Assembly (NCBI GenBank): GCA_029782365.1
Contig: JAKOUW010000233.1
Location: forward strand, 1 to 64,000
Length of the DNA stretch: 64,000 nt
Source of the DNA: Chloroflexota bacterium
GTDB taxonomy: Bacteria > Chloroflexota > Anaerolineae > Anaerolineales > UBA4823
Reading direction: 5' to 3'
How positions within the stretch are numbered: the stretch's first letter is position 1; each line of letters starts with the position of its first letter. Shown here piece by piece: positions 19,229-26,268 of the stretch. Both the position numbers and the translations under genes were made by a program. The notes under the pieces are model-generated. The model saw only the letters and a list, made by a program, of their open reading frames with translations. It made no database searches and had not been told where the DNA came from.

Positions 19229-19315
19229 ATGGACGAAACTGCAACTGCTGATTCTGATCATAGTGATCAACGTTTGATCATCCTCGCCAGAGGGATGTTA
19301 GAGTTGACATCCTGA
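19229..19315 (+). CDS. Putative 28-residue acidic leader peptide of mgtA
   Basis: A small frame with ATG at 19229, AGGA 5 nt upstream (19220-19223) and TGA at 19313-19315. The first 14 residues are acidic and Thr/Ser/Asp-rich (MDETATADSDHSDQ), followed by a hydrophobic end. It lies about 13 nt after the predicted transcription start and overlaps a series of competing hairpins and then an intrinsic terminator, as expected of an attenuation leader peptide. Leader peptides that sense Mg2+ through ribosome destabilisation (enterobacterial MgtL) also have acidic N-termini. The role here is inferred; the coordinates and the acidic run are seen directly. Confidence 0.5.
   Translation: MDETATADSDHSDQRLIILARGMLELTS
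19255..19312 (+). promoter_or_regulatory. Mutually exclusive hairpins in the mgtA leader
   Basis: Three copies of the self-complementary TGATCA (19255-19260, 19264-19269, 19275-19280) can pair in alternative combinations. CATCCTC (19279-19285) can pair with GAGGGATG (19290-19297, one bulge), while GGATGT (19293-19298) can instead pair with ACATCC (19307-19312). The same bases therefore take part in competing stems, all within the leader-peptide frame, so ribosome position would select between them. Confidence 0.45.
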
Positions 19316-19340
19316 GCCGCGCCTAGCGACCCTGCCTGTT

Positions 19341-19375
19341 AGCCCTGCACACCTCTCGTGCGGGGCTTTTGTTTT
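19341..19375 (+). terminator. Intrinsic terminator inside the mgtA leader (attenuator)
   Basis: AGCCCTGCAC (19341-19350) pairs with GTGCGGGGCT (19358-19367) with one G-U wobble, around a 7-nt loop, followed by TTTTGTTTT (19367-19375). It lies between the leader peptide and mgtA, after a strong promoter, so it should abort transcription of mgtA unless antitermination occurs. Confidence 0.75.
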
Positions 19376-19390
19376 CGAAAGGAGGCTGGT

Positions 19391-19702
19391 ATGGGTCGCT
19401 CGATCGCTTTGCAATCCTCTCTCCTGACACTGGCTTCTTGCCGGTCAAAAATCCTGCTCGCCAACCTTGATTCCTCCGCACCTGTGTGTAGGGATAAGCC
19501 ACGCTTTCTGCTAAAATTTGGAGCGCATCCCCGCGATCATGTCCCGTTGCGGCGCCTCTCGATATGTTTTGTTTCTGCACAGCGGCTGTTCCTGGTTCCT
19601 ACCTGGACAGCCCAAGACGATCCAACATCAGAAAACAATTCCTATCCTGGAGGTGTACCATGGGCTTTTTTGCAACCATCCTTTCTACCCCTACCCGTCT
19701 GA
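19391..19702 (+). other. Possible second leader frame with strong Shine-Dalgarno upstream of mgtA
   Basis: AAAGGAGG (19378-19385) stands 5 nt before an ATG at 19391, directly after the leader terminator. The frame runs 103 codons and overlaps the first 43 nt of mgtA in another frame. The deduced protein has no recognisable domain or membrane segment, and its composition is unlike that of its neighbours. It may be a translational-coupling leader rather than a functional protein. Confidence 0.25.
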
Positions 19703-22293
19703 CAGGCCTCACACGCGGTAATGGCATCCAGATTTCGAAAAAACTGCTCGACAGCGCTCGCGCCGATGTGCCAACAGTGCTCGCCAATCTCGAAACCACC
19801 CTTGAGGGCTTACAGCCGGCTGACGTCGAAGCGCGACTGGAACAATATGGACTGAATGAGATTGCCAGGGAGCAGCATCAGACGGTCCTGATGCGCCTGT
19901 GGGACAATATTAAAAACCCACTCGTACTATTGCTCTCAGCTTTGGCGATCATATCTTACCTGACAGGCGATCTACGCGCCACTGTGATGATCCTGGTCAT
20001 GGTGCTGCTGGGGATCGTGCTGCGTTTCTTCCAGGAGGAGCGCGCCGATAAAGCCGCTGATGAACTCCAGAAGATGGTCAGCACCACTGCAACGGTCATC
20101 CGCTCTGGAAAACGGCATGAAATTCCTTTGAATGAGCTGGTTCCGGGTGATATTGTTGCCCTGACTGCCGGGGATATGGTGCCGGCGGATGTGCGCCTGC
20201 TGGTCGTAAAAGATCTCTTTCTCAACCAATCTGCCCTGACCGGAGAATCAATCCCGGTCGAAAAAACCCCCGCCCCTGCGCAAGAGGCTGCCCGCAACCC
20301 GCTGGAAATGAACAACCTGTGTTTCCTGGGCTCCAACGTGGAAAGCGGCGCAGGAACCGCCGTCGTGATCACAACAGGCAGCGAAACCTATTTTGGATCC
20401 TTGGCGACGAGTATCACTGGAAAACGCCAGGTCACCAGCTTCGATAAAGGCATCGCCGGCTTCACCTGGTTGATGATCGGCTTCATGGCTGTGATGGTGC
20501 CGCTGGTGTTTTTGTTCAACGGTCTCAGCAAAGGCAATTGGCTGGAGGCCTTCTTGTTTGCCCTGGCTGTAGCCGTGGGCCTGACTCCTGAAATGCTGCC
20601 GATGATTGTGACGGTCAACCTCTCGAAAGGCGCCATTGCAATGTCGCATAAGAAGGTGATCGTCAAACGCCTGAACGCTATTCAAAACTTCGGCGCCATG
20701 GATGTGCTGTGCACCGATAAAACCGGCACGATCACCGAAGGTCGCATTGTGCTGGAAAAACACCTGGATGTGCGCGGCCGCGACAGCGAGCGGGTGCTGC
20801 ACTACGGGTATATGAACAGTTATTACCAGACTGGCTTGAAGAACCTGATGGATGTCGCCATCTTGGATCACAGGAATTTAAACGATGAACTTCAGGTGGA
20901 TGAGAATTATGTCAAGATCGACGAACTGCCTTTCGATTTCCAACGCCGGCGCATGTCCGTTATCGTCCAGAATCGCGAAAACCAACACATCCTGATTTGC
21001 AAAGGCGCAGTTGAAGAGATCATGCGTCTTTCCAGTCATGTGGAGATCGAAGGGCAGGTGTTGGAAGTGCTGCCGGAGCACGACGAACACCGCAAGCGGC
21101 GTGTACGAGAGCTCAATGCCGAAGGATTCAGAGTGATTGCCGTGGCTTACCGCATTTTCCCCGGCGAAAATGATGAGCCGCATTACACGGTTTCCGATGA
21201 GTCTGACCTGACGTTGTTGGGTTATCTGGCATTCCTTGATCCGCCCAAAGAGAGCGCACCCGTCGCCCTGGCCAAGCTGCATGAGCACAGCGTAGCTGTC
21301 AAAATCCTGACCGGCGATAACGACGCCGTGACGAACTATATTTGCCGGCAGGTGGGACTGCCGGTGGAGCACATTTTACTCGGCAATGAGATTGAGGAAA
21401 TGAACGAAGTGCAGCTTGCCGCGGCTGCTGAGGCTGTATCAGTCTTTGCCAAGCTCTCGCCGGCGCACAAAGAGCGCATCATCCGCGCTTTGCAGAGTCT
21501 TGGTCACGTGGTTGGTTTCATGGGCGACGGCATCAACGATGCTCCGGCGCTCAAAGCGGCCGATGTGGGTATCTCGGTGAACAGCGCTGTGGATATTGCC
21601 AAGGAGTCTTCCGATATTATCTTGTTGGAGAACAGCCTTCTGGTGCTCGAACAAGGCGTGATGGAAGGCCGGCGGGTGTTCGGCAACATCATCAAGTATA
21701 TCAAAATGGCCGCCAGCTCCAACTTCGGCAACATGTTCAGCGTGCTCGGCGGCAGCCTGTTTTTGCCGTTCGTGCCCATGCTGCCAATCCAGGTCTTGAC
21801 CAATAATCTGCTGTACGATTTCTCCCAGACCGCTATTCCAACAGATGATGTTGATGAAGAATGGCTGAAGAAACCGCGCAAATGGGCGCTGGGCGAGATT
21901 CGGCGTTTCATTCTTTACATCGGACCAATCAGCTCGATCTTCGATTACCTGACCTACTTCATCATGCTGTATGTTTTCAACGCCTGGGCTAATCCGGATT
22001 TGTTCCACACCGGCTGGTTTGTGGAAAGCCTGTTCACCCAGACGCTGATCATCCACGTGATCCGCACCAACAAAATCCCATTCGTGCAGAGCCGCGCCAG
22101 TCTGGCAATGCTCTTGACCTCGCTGGCTATTGTCGCTGTAGGAGCCTGGCTGCCTTATTCTCCGCTGGCATCTGCCCTGGGGCTGGTCGCTCTGCCCCCG
22201 TTGTACTGGTTGTTGTTGGCCGGAATGTTGGTTTGTTATGTGCTGCTGACTCAGGTCGTCAAAACCTGGTTCATTCGCAGGTTCGCAGAGTAA
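19660..22293 (+). CDS. mgtA: MgtA/MgtB-type Mg2+-importing P-type ATPase
   Basis: 877 residues from the ATG preceded by GGAGGT (19649-19654); an upstream in-frame extension lacks a ribosome site. It is a P3B-type P-ATPase: cation-ATPase N domain (about 35-105), actuator TGES (about 194-197), phosphorylation site CTDKTGTIT with Asp near 353, P-domain hinge GDGINDAPALKAADVG (about 623-638), and a long C-terminal set of membrane helices. VAVGLTPEMLPMIVTVNLS in M4 and KRLNAIQNFGAMDVLCTDK are diagnostic of the MgtA/MgtB group. It sits alone behind an elaborate leader with a consensus promoter, leader peptide and terminator, implying induction by low Mg2+ or a related signal. It is close to the Co/Ni uptake operon but separately transcribed. 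Confidence 0.95.
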   Translation: MGFFATILSTPTRLTGLTRGNGIQISKKLLDSARADVPTVLANLETTLEGLQPADVEARLEQYGLNEIAREQHQTVLMRLWDNIKNPLVLLLSALAIISYLTGDLRATVMILVMVLLGIVLRFFQEERADKAADELQKMVSTTATVIRSGKRHEIPLNELVPGDIVALTAGDMVPADVRLLVVKDLFLNQSALTGESIPVEKTPAPAQEAARNPLEMNNLCFLGSNVESGAGTAVVITTGSETYFGSLATSITGKRQVTSFDKGIAGFTWLMIGFMAVMVPLVFLFNGLSKGNWLEAFLFALAVAVGLTPEMLPMIVTVNLSKGAIAMSHKKVIVKRLNAIQNFGAMDVLCTDKTGTITEGRIVLEKHLDVRGRDSERVLHYGYMNSYYQTGLKNLMDVAILDHRNLNDELQVDENYVKIDELPFDFQRRRMSVIVQNRENQHILICKGAVEEIMRLSSHVEIEGQVLEVLPEHDEHRKRRVRELNAEGFRVIAVAYRIFPGENDEPHYTVSDESDLTLLGYLAFLDPPKESAPVALAKLHEHSVAVKILTGDNDAVTNYICRQVGLPVEHILLGNEIEEMNEVQLAAAAEAVSVFAKLSPAHKERIIRALQSLGHVVGFMGDGINDAPALKAADVGISVNSAVDIAKESSDIILLENSLLVLEQGVMEGRRVFGNIIKYIKMAASSNFGNMFSVLGGSLFLPFVPMLPIQVLTNNLLYDFSQTAIPTDDVDEEWLKKPRKWALGEIRRFILYIGPISSIFDYLTYFIMLYVFNAWANPDLFHTGWFVESLFTQTLIIHVIRTNKIPFVQSRASLAMLLTSLAIVAVGAWLPYSPLASALGLVALPPLYWLLLAGMLVCYVLLTQVVKTWFIRRFAE

Positions 22294-22330
22294 GGGACTG
22301 CAGATTATCTCTAGCCTCTGGAAGTGCTGT

Positions 22331-22708
22331 ATGTGGAGCATGAGAACTTTTGTTTACTTGCAGTTGAAAATGGAATCCCGCGCCGCTGCTCAGAGCACTT
22401 ATCACCATGCGAGGTTTACCGAGCGATTTTACCGGCAGTTGGCGATCGATCACTCCAACGATGAATCGTCCGAGATGTTCTTGAAATTAGCCGAGACAGC
22501 CAGGAAAAGAGCGGAGTGGTACCAGGCCCGATTGCGTTGGCTCAGAGCATCTCTTCCGCCTGATGAGGACACCTGGGTTGATCATATTTGGCGCCGGCTG
22601 CTGGCGAGTTGTACGCTGCAGATGAAATTGAAACTGCTTGACCGTGTTCGACAAGACGACCTGGAAAGGATCGATGCGTTGTTATTAACCCGCAGGCGCT
22701 GGGTTTAA
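22331..22708 (+). CDS. Small helical protein of unknown function
   Basis: 125 residues from the first ATG; ATGs at 22340 and 22370 are alternatives. It starts 37 bp after mgtA on the same strand and could be cotranscribed. It is basic and almost entirely helical, with Glu/His/Arg-rich amphipathic segments (YHHARFTERFYRQLA, AETARKRAEWYQARL) spaced like the helices of small four-helix or ferritin-like bundles. However, the full carboxylate/His iron-ligand pattern is not visible. I do not recognise the family. Confidence 0.6.
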   Translation: MWSMRTFVYLQLKMESRAAAQSTYHHARFTERFYRQLAIDHSNDESSEMFLKLAETARKRAEWYQARLRWLRASLPPDEDTWVDHIWRRLLASCTLQMKLKLLDRVRQDDLERIDALLLTRRRWV

Positions 22709-22868
22709 CGATTCATTCAGCGGAACACTGCCCACCAACAGCGCCCGCTCGCTGGACAGCTGTCCAACCGGACAGGTAAAAAACCCTGCTGGCGACGGGT
22801 TTGCGCGCCATCTTCCCGGCGTATACTGGCAGCAGATCAATCCCTCAATCTCTCGGAAAGGTTCTCTC

Positions 22869-23759
22869 ATGAAAAAACTGCAGTCTTTTGCCCTCCGTTT
22901 TCTTGGCGGATTATTCGTCCTGGCTGTCTTGGTGTATGGGCTCTTTGCCCTGACGCTGGCTGCCATTCCCACCTGGGGCGCCGCGCCGGAAGAAGTGCGC
23001 CTGTCTTTGCCCGGCGATGAGATCAACGACCGGCCGAATATCCTGTGGACCAATGCGATCACCATTGCCGCCCCACCCGAGCAGGTCTGGCCGTGGATTG
23101 CCCAGCTTGGCGACAGCCGGGGCGCTTTCTACAGCTATACCTTTATCGAAAACCAGGTGGGTGCGCTGACCGGCGCGGCTGATTACAAGGTGACCTACAC
23201 CAACGCCGACCGCATTCATCCCGAATGGCAAAATCCGCAGGCTGGCGAAGCGCTCATCCAGGGCATGCTCAAGGTTCATTCATATGAAACCGGGCGCTAC
23301 CTGCTGGCCGATTCCATCCAGCCGGCGCCTTTCATGTGGGTGTGGGGCTGGCATCTGCAGCCAGCCCAAGACGGCGCCGCCACCCGCCTGCTGGTGCGCT
23401 TCTCCATCCAGGTTCCCCCCAGCATGGGCGACAACCCGGTGATGAATTTCGTGCTGAGCGCGGGCGGCTTTGTGATGCAGCAGAATATGCTGCAAGGCAT
23501 CCAACTGCGCGCCGCAGGCGGCGCCGAGCCGGCCTGGACCGAAGCGCTGGAGATTGTCTTGTGGCTGGCGGCTTTGGTGTGCGGCCTGGCGGCCGGTTGG
23601 TTGTACCTGGGGCGCCGGGCGTGGCGCGGCCCATTGGCGGTCGCCTGCCTGGCGGTGATCGTGCTCTTCGTTCTGACCTTTGTCCAACCCCCGCTGCTGC
23701 TGCGCTTCGGGCTGGATGCCGCCCTGGCAGGCGCAGTGGTCTGGTCAGGGCGCAGCTAA
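22869..23759 (+). CDS. SRPBCC (START-like) membrane protein
   Basis: 296 residues; the ATG follows GGAAAGG at a suitable distance, and a TATACT -10 lies about 40 nt upstream. TM1 lies at about 10-32. Residues 55-215 fit an SRPBCC/polyketide-cyclase-like fold (ITIAAPPEQVWPWIAQLGDSRGAFYSYTF resembles its first helix-grip strands), followed by two or three C-terminal membrane helices (about 228-293). SRPBCC domains bind hydrophobic ligands. Placement next to the putative sphingoid-base genes could indicate a lipid-related role, but a terminator separates them and no function is assigned. Confidence 0.75.
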   Translation: MKKLQSFALRFLGGLFVLAVLVYGLFALTLAAIPTWGAAPEEVRLSLPGDEINDRPNILWTNAITIAAPPEQVWPWIAQLGDSRGAFYSYTFIENQVGALTGAADYKVTYTNADRIHPEWQNPQAGEALIQGMLKVHSYETGRYLLADSIQPAPFMWVWGWHLQPAQDGAATRLLVRFSIQVPPSMGDNPVMNFVLSAGGFVMQQNMLQGIQLRAAGGAEPAWTEALEIVLWLAALVCGLAAGWLYLGRRAWRGPLAVACLAVIVLFVLTFVQPPLLLRFGLDAALAGAVVWSGRS

Positions 23760-23763
23760 TCCA

Positions 23764-23796
23764 AACCGGCGGACAGCAGGCGTCCGCCGGTTTTTT
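23764..23796 (+). terminator. Intrinsic terminator after the SRPBCC gene
   Basis: AACCGGCGGAC (23764-23774) pairs perfectly with GTCCGCCGGTT (23782-23792), followed by a run of six T (23791-23796). Confidence 0.85.
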
Positions 23797-23867
23797 GTCC
23801 CTTTTTAATCATAACCCATGCCATGAATCTGTGTTCTTTATATATAATTGAGCGAAAGGAACATGGT

Positions 23868-24710
23868 ATGGAAGAAAAGAGAGTAGTAAGCCAGGAGCGC
23901 GTGGCGGTGATTACCGGTGGTTCCAGCGGTATCGGGCTGGCGACCGCCCGCCTGCTGGCGCAAAAAGGTATGCATATCTGGATTGCGGCGCGCGGGCAAG
24001 ACCGGCTGGATACAGCCGTTGAGCAGGTGAAAGCCGCCCGGCAGAGCCAGAGCCAGAAGGTTTATGCCGAAAGCGTGGATGTCTCACAAGCGGCGCAGGT
24101 GCAGGCGCTGGCTGAAAAAGTGCAGGCCGAAAGCGGCGCTCCGCACCTGCTGGTCAACTCGGCTGGCGTGGCGCGGCCCGGCTACTTTCACGAGGTGGCG
24201 GTGGAGGATTTCCACTGGATGATGGATATCAATTACTACGGCATTGTCCACAGCACCAAAGCCTTCGTGCCGGGCATGCTGGCGCGCGGCTGGGGACATA
24301 TCGTCAACATCTCCTCGCTGGCGGGCATCCTGGGCATCTATGGGTACAGCGCTTACGGCGCCACCAAGTTCGCCATCCGCGGCTTTTCGGACATCTTGCG
24401 CAGTGAGATGAAGCCGCGCGGCATCGGCGTCTCGGTGGTGTATCCGCCAGACGTGGACACACCCCAACTGGCTTACGAATCCAAGTTCCGGCCAGCCGAG
24501 ACGCGCGCCATCGTGGAGGGCGGCGCGATCCTTTCAGCCGATGCGGTGGCGGCGACGATCGTGCGCGGTGTGGAGCGCCGCCGTTATATCATCATCCCCG
24601 GCGCCATGGGCAACGCCCTGTACCTGTTGACCAACCTGCTCGGCAGCGGCGTGTATCCGATCCTGGATCTGCTGGTTGCCCAATCTCAGCGCTCCACGAA
24701 GAAGGCTTGA
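23868..24710 (+). CDS. Short-chain dehydrogenase resembling 3-ketodihydrosphingosine reductase (KDSR)
   Basis: 280 residues from ATG 23868 (AAAGGA upstream; TATAAT near 23843). It is a classical SDR: TGGSSGIG cofactor motif (16-23), NSAG (97-100), catalytic Ser149/150, YxxxK at Tyr163/Lys167. The active-site-distal segment YPPDVDTPQLAYESKFRP (192-209) with following ETRAI, and the hydrophobic C-terminal part, match eukaryotic KDSR, where YPPDTDTP and ETR are characteristic; generic ketoacyl reductases have PG-x-x-T here. The next gene is a serine-palmitoyltransferase-like enzyme whose product KDSR reduces. Reduction of 3-ketosphinganine to sphinganine with NADPH is inferred from family resemblance plus pairing. 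Confidence 0.8.
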   Translation: MEEKRVVSQERVAVITGGSSGIGLATARLLAQKGMHIWIAARGQDRLDTAVEQVKAARQSQSQKVYAESVDVSQAAQVQALAEKVQAESGAPHLLVNSAGVARPGYFHEVAVEDFHWMMDINYYGIVHSTKAFVPGMLARGWGHIVNISSLAGILGIYGYSAYGATKFAIRGFSDILRSEMKPRGIGVSVVYPPDVDTPQLAYESKFRPAETRAIVEGGAILSADAVAATIVRGVERRRYIIIPGAMGNALYLLTNLLGSGVYPILDLLVAQSQRSTKKA

Positions 24711-24771
24711 GCGAAGAACGCTGTGCATTCTGTTACAATTGTCACAAATTAATTTCAACAAGGGTCAAACC

Positions 24772-25950
24772 ATGGATATATTTGAAAAGTGTCCGAATTA
24801 TACGCAGGCCAGGCAGGCGATGGCCGAAGGGTATTACCCCTATTTCATCCCCATGACCGACAACGAAGGCACCGAGGCGGTCTACCACGACCGGCGGGTG
24901 ATCATGTGCGGCTCGAACAATTACCTGGGCCTGACGATGCACCCCAAGGTGCGCCAGGCGGCCATCGATGCCATCGAGCGCTTTGGCACGAGCTGCACCG
25001 GTTCGCGCTTTGTCAACGGCACCCTGGAGCTGCACGAGCAGTTGGAGAAAGAGCTGGCGGTTTTTGTGGGCAAGGAAGCCGCCCTGGTGTTCACCACCGG
25101 CATGCAAACCAACCTGGGCACGATCAGCTCGCTGGTCATGCGCGGCGATTACGTGATCCTGGACAAAGATGATCACGCCAGCATTGTCGATGGCGCCCGC
25201 CTGGGCTGGGGACAGCTCAAACGCTTCAAGCACAATGACATGCACGACCTGGAGCGCGTTTTAAAATCGATTCCGGAGGAGGCTGGACGGCTGTTGGTGG
25301 TCGACGGCCTGTACAGCATGGGCGGCGACCTGGCGCCCTTGCCCGAGATCATCCCGCTGTGCAAGAAATATGGCGTACGCCTGATGGTCGATGATGCCCA
25401 CGCCATGGGTGTGTTCGGCGGCGGGCGCGGCACGGCGGCGCACTTCGGCGTGACCCCGGATACCGACCTGATCATGTCCACCTTCTCGAAATCCTTTGCC
25501 TCGATCGGCGGCTTTATCGCCGGCGATGATGTGGTGATCCATTACATCAAGCATCACGCCCGCGCTTTGATCTTCAGCGCCAGCGTCTCGCCGGCCAACG
25601 CCGCCGCGGCCCTGGCCGCCCTGCGCGTGATGCAGGAGGAGCCGGAGCGCATCGAGCGCCTGCAACACATCGGCGAGTACATGCGCACAGAACTGCGCCG
25701 CCTGGGCTTTAACATTGGCCACTCCGTATCGCCCATCATCCCGATCCTGGTCGGCGACGATATGCGCACCATCTTTGCCTGGAAGATGCTTTTTGAGAGC
25801 GGCGTGTTCGTCAACCCGGTGCTGGCCCCGGCTGTGCCCGACGGCTCGCAGCTCCTGCGCACCAGCTACATGGCGACGCACACCGATGACCAGCTCAACC
25901 GCGCCCTGGAAATTTACGCCGCGGTCGGCAAACAGATCGGCCTGATTTAA
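24772..25950 (+). CDS. spt: Alpha-oxoamine synthase, probable serine palmitoyltransferase
   Basis: 392 residues from ATG 24772 (AAGGG upstream), 61 bp after the reductase. It is a PLP-dependent alpha-oxoamine synthase: cofactor-stacking His135 in DKDDHASIVDGARLG, Asp207/His210 in VDDAHAMGVFG, and Schiff-base Lys240 in STFSKSFASIGGFIAG. Several segments match bacterial serine palmitoyltransferases better than KBL, BioF or HemA: GSNNYLGLT, GSRFVNGTLELHEQLE, KFVG/VFVGKEAALVF, HNDMHDLERVL and the SKSFASIGGF stretch. It would condense L-serine with an acyl-CoA (or acyl-ACP) to 3-ketosphinganine. KBL-like activity (glycine plus acetyl-CoA) is the main alternative, but the KDSR-like neighbour supports sphingoid-base synthesis. 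Confidence 0.85.
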   Translation: MDIFEKCPNYTQARQAMAEGYYPYFIPMTDNEGTEAVYHDRRVIMCGSNNYLGLTMHPKVRQAAIDAIERFGTSCTGSRFVNGTLELHEQLEKELAVFVGKEAALVFTTGMQTNLGTISSLVMRGDYVILDKDDHASIVDGARLGWGQLKRFKHNDMHDLERVLKSIPEEAGRLLVVDGLYSMGGDLAPLPEIIPLCKKYGVRLMVDDAHAMGVFGGGRGTAAHFGVTPDTDLIMSTFSKSFASIGGFIAGDDVVIHYIKHHARALIFSASVSPANAAAALAALRVMQEEPERIERLQHIGEYMRTELRRLGFNIGHSVSPIIPILVGDDMRTIFAWKMLFESGVFVNPVLAPAVPDGSQLLRTSYMATHTDDQLNRALEIYAAVGKQIGLI

Positions 25951-25960
25951 CCCTCAACGC

Positions 25961-26263
25961 TCACTGGGTGGGGAATAAAATCTCCCAGCAGGCAGGCGCG
26001 CCGGACAGCAAGACCAGTCCGGCGCGCTCTGGTTTTGGGCAGGTTCGGGCGCTGAACTCGGCCGCCAGCCCTGCGGCCGCCGGAGAAAAATAAGCCATCA
26101 CCTCGCAGTGCAGGCGGCCTTCTTCGTGGGGCGTGAAGACCGCCATCTCCGGCGGCTGGCCCGCCTGGGCGAAGCGCGCTGCAAAAGCCGTGGCAATCAG
26201 GGCGGCCTGCTCGGGCGCCCACTCGCCGTCGCCCAGGGATTTACTGTGCCAAGACTTGCCCAC
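25961..26263 (-). CDS. Small conserved-looking protein downstream of glmS, unknown function
   Basis: 100 residues, GTG start, 5 bp after the glmS stop on the same strand, so probably cotranscribed and translationally coupled. The sequence is acidic to neutral with an alpha/beta pattern (MAVFTPHEEGRLHCEVMAYF) and three cysteines. There is no membrane segment or recognised domain. Its end lies 11 bp from the convergent serine-palmitoyltransferase-like gene. Gene status is supported by tight spacing and codon pattern only. Confidence 0.55.
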   Translation of the reverse strand: MGKSWHSKSLGDGEWAPEQAALIATAFAARFAQAGQPPEMAVFTPHEEGRLHCEVMAYFSPAAAGLAAEFSARTCPKPERAGLVLLSGAPACWEILFPTQ

Positions 26264-26268
26264 CAGCG

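Noticed and set aside
19210..19660. Known Mg2+ or Mn2+ riboswitch (M-box or yybP-ykoY) upstream of mgtA
   Set aside because: I could not find the conserved core sequences of either class; the leader peptide and attenuator explain the structure better. A covariance-model search would settle this.
20248..22341. Minus-strand frames opposite mgtA (for example 21439-22341)
   Set aside because: Antisense shadows of a highly conserved P-type ATPase, lacking start signals.
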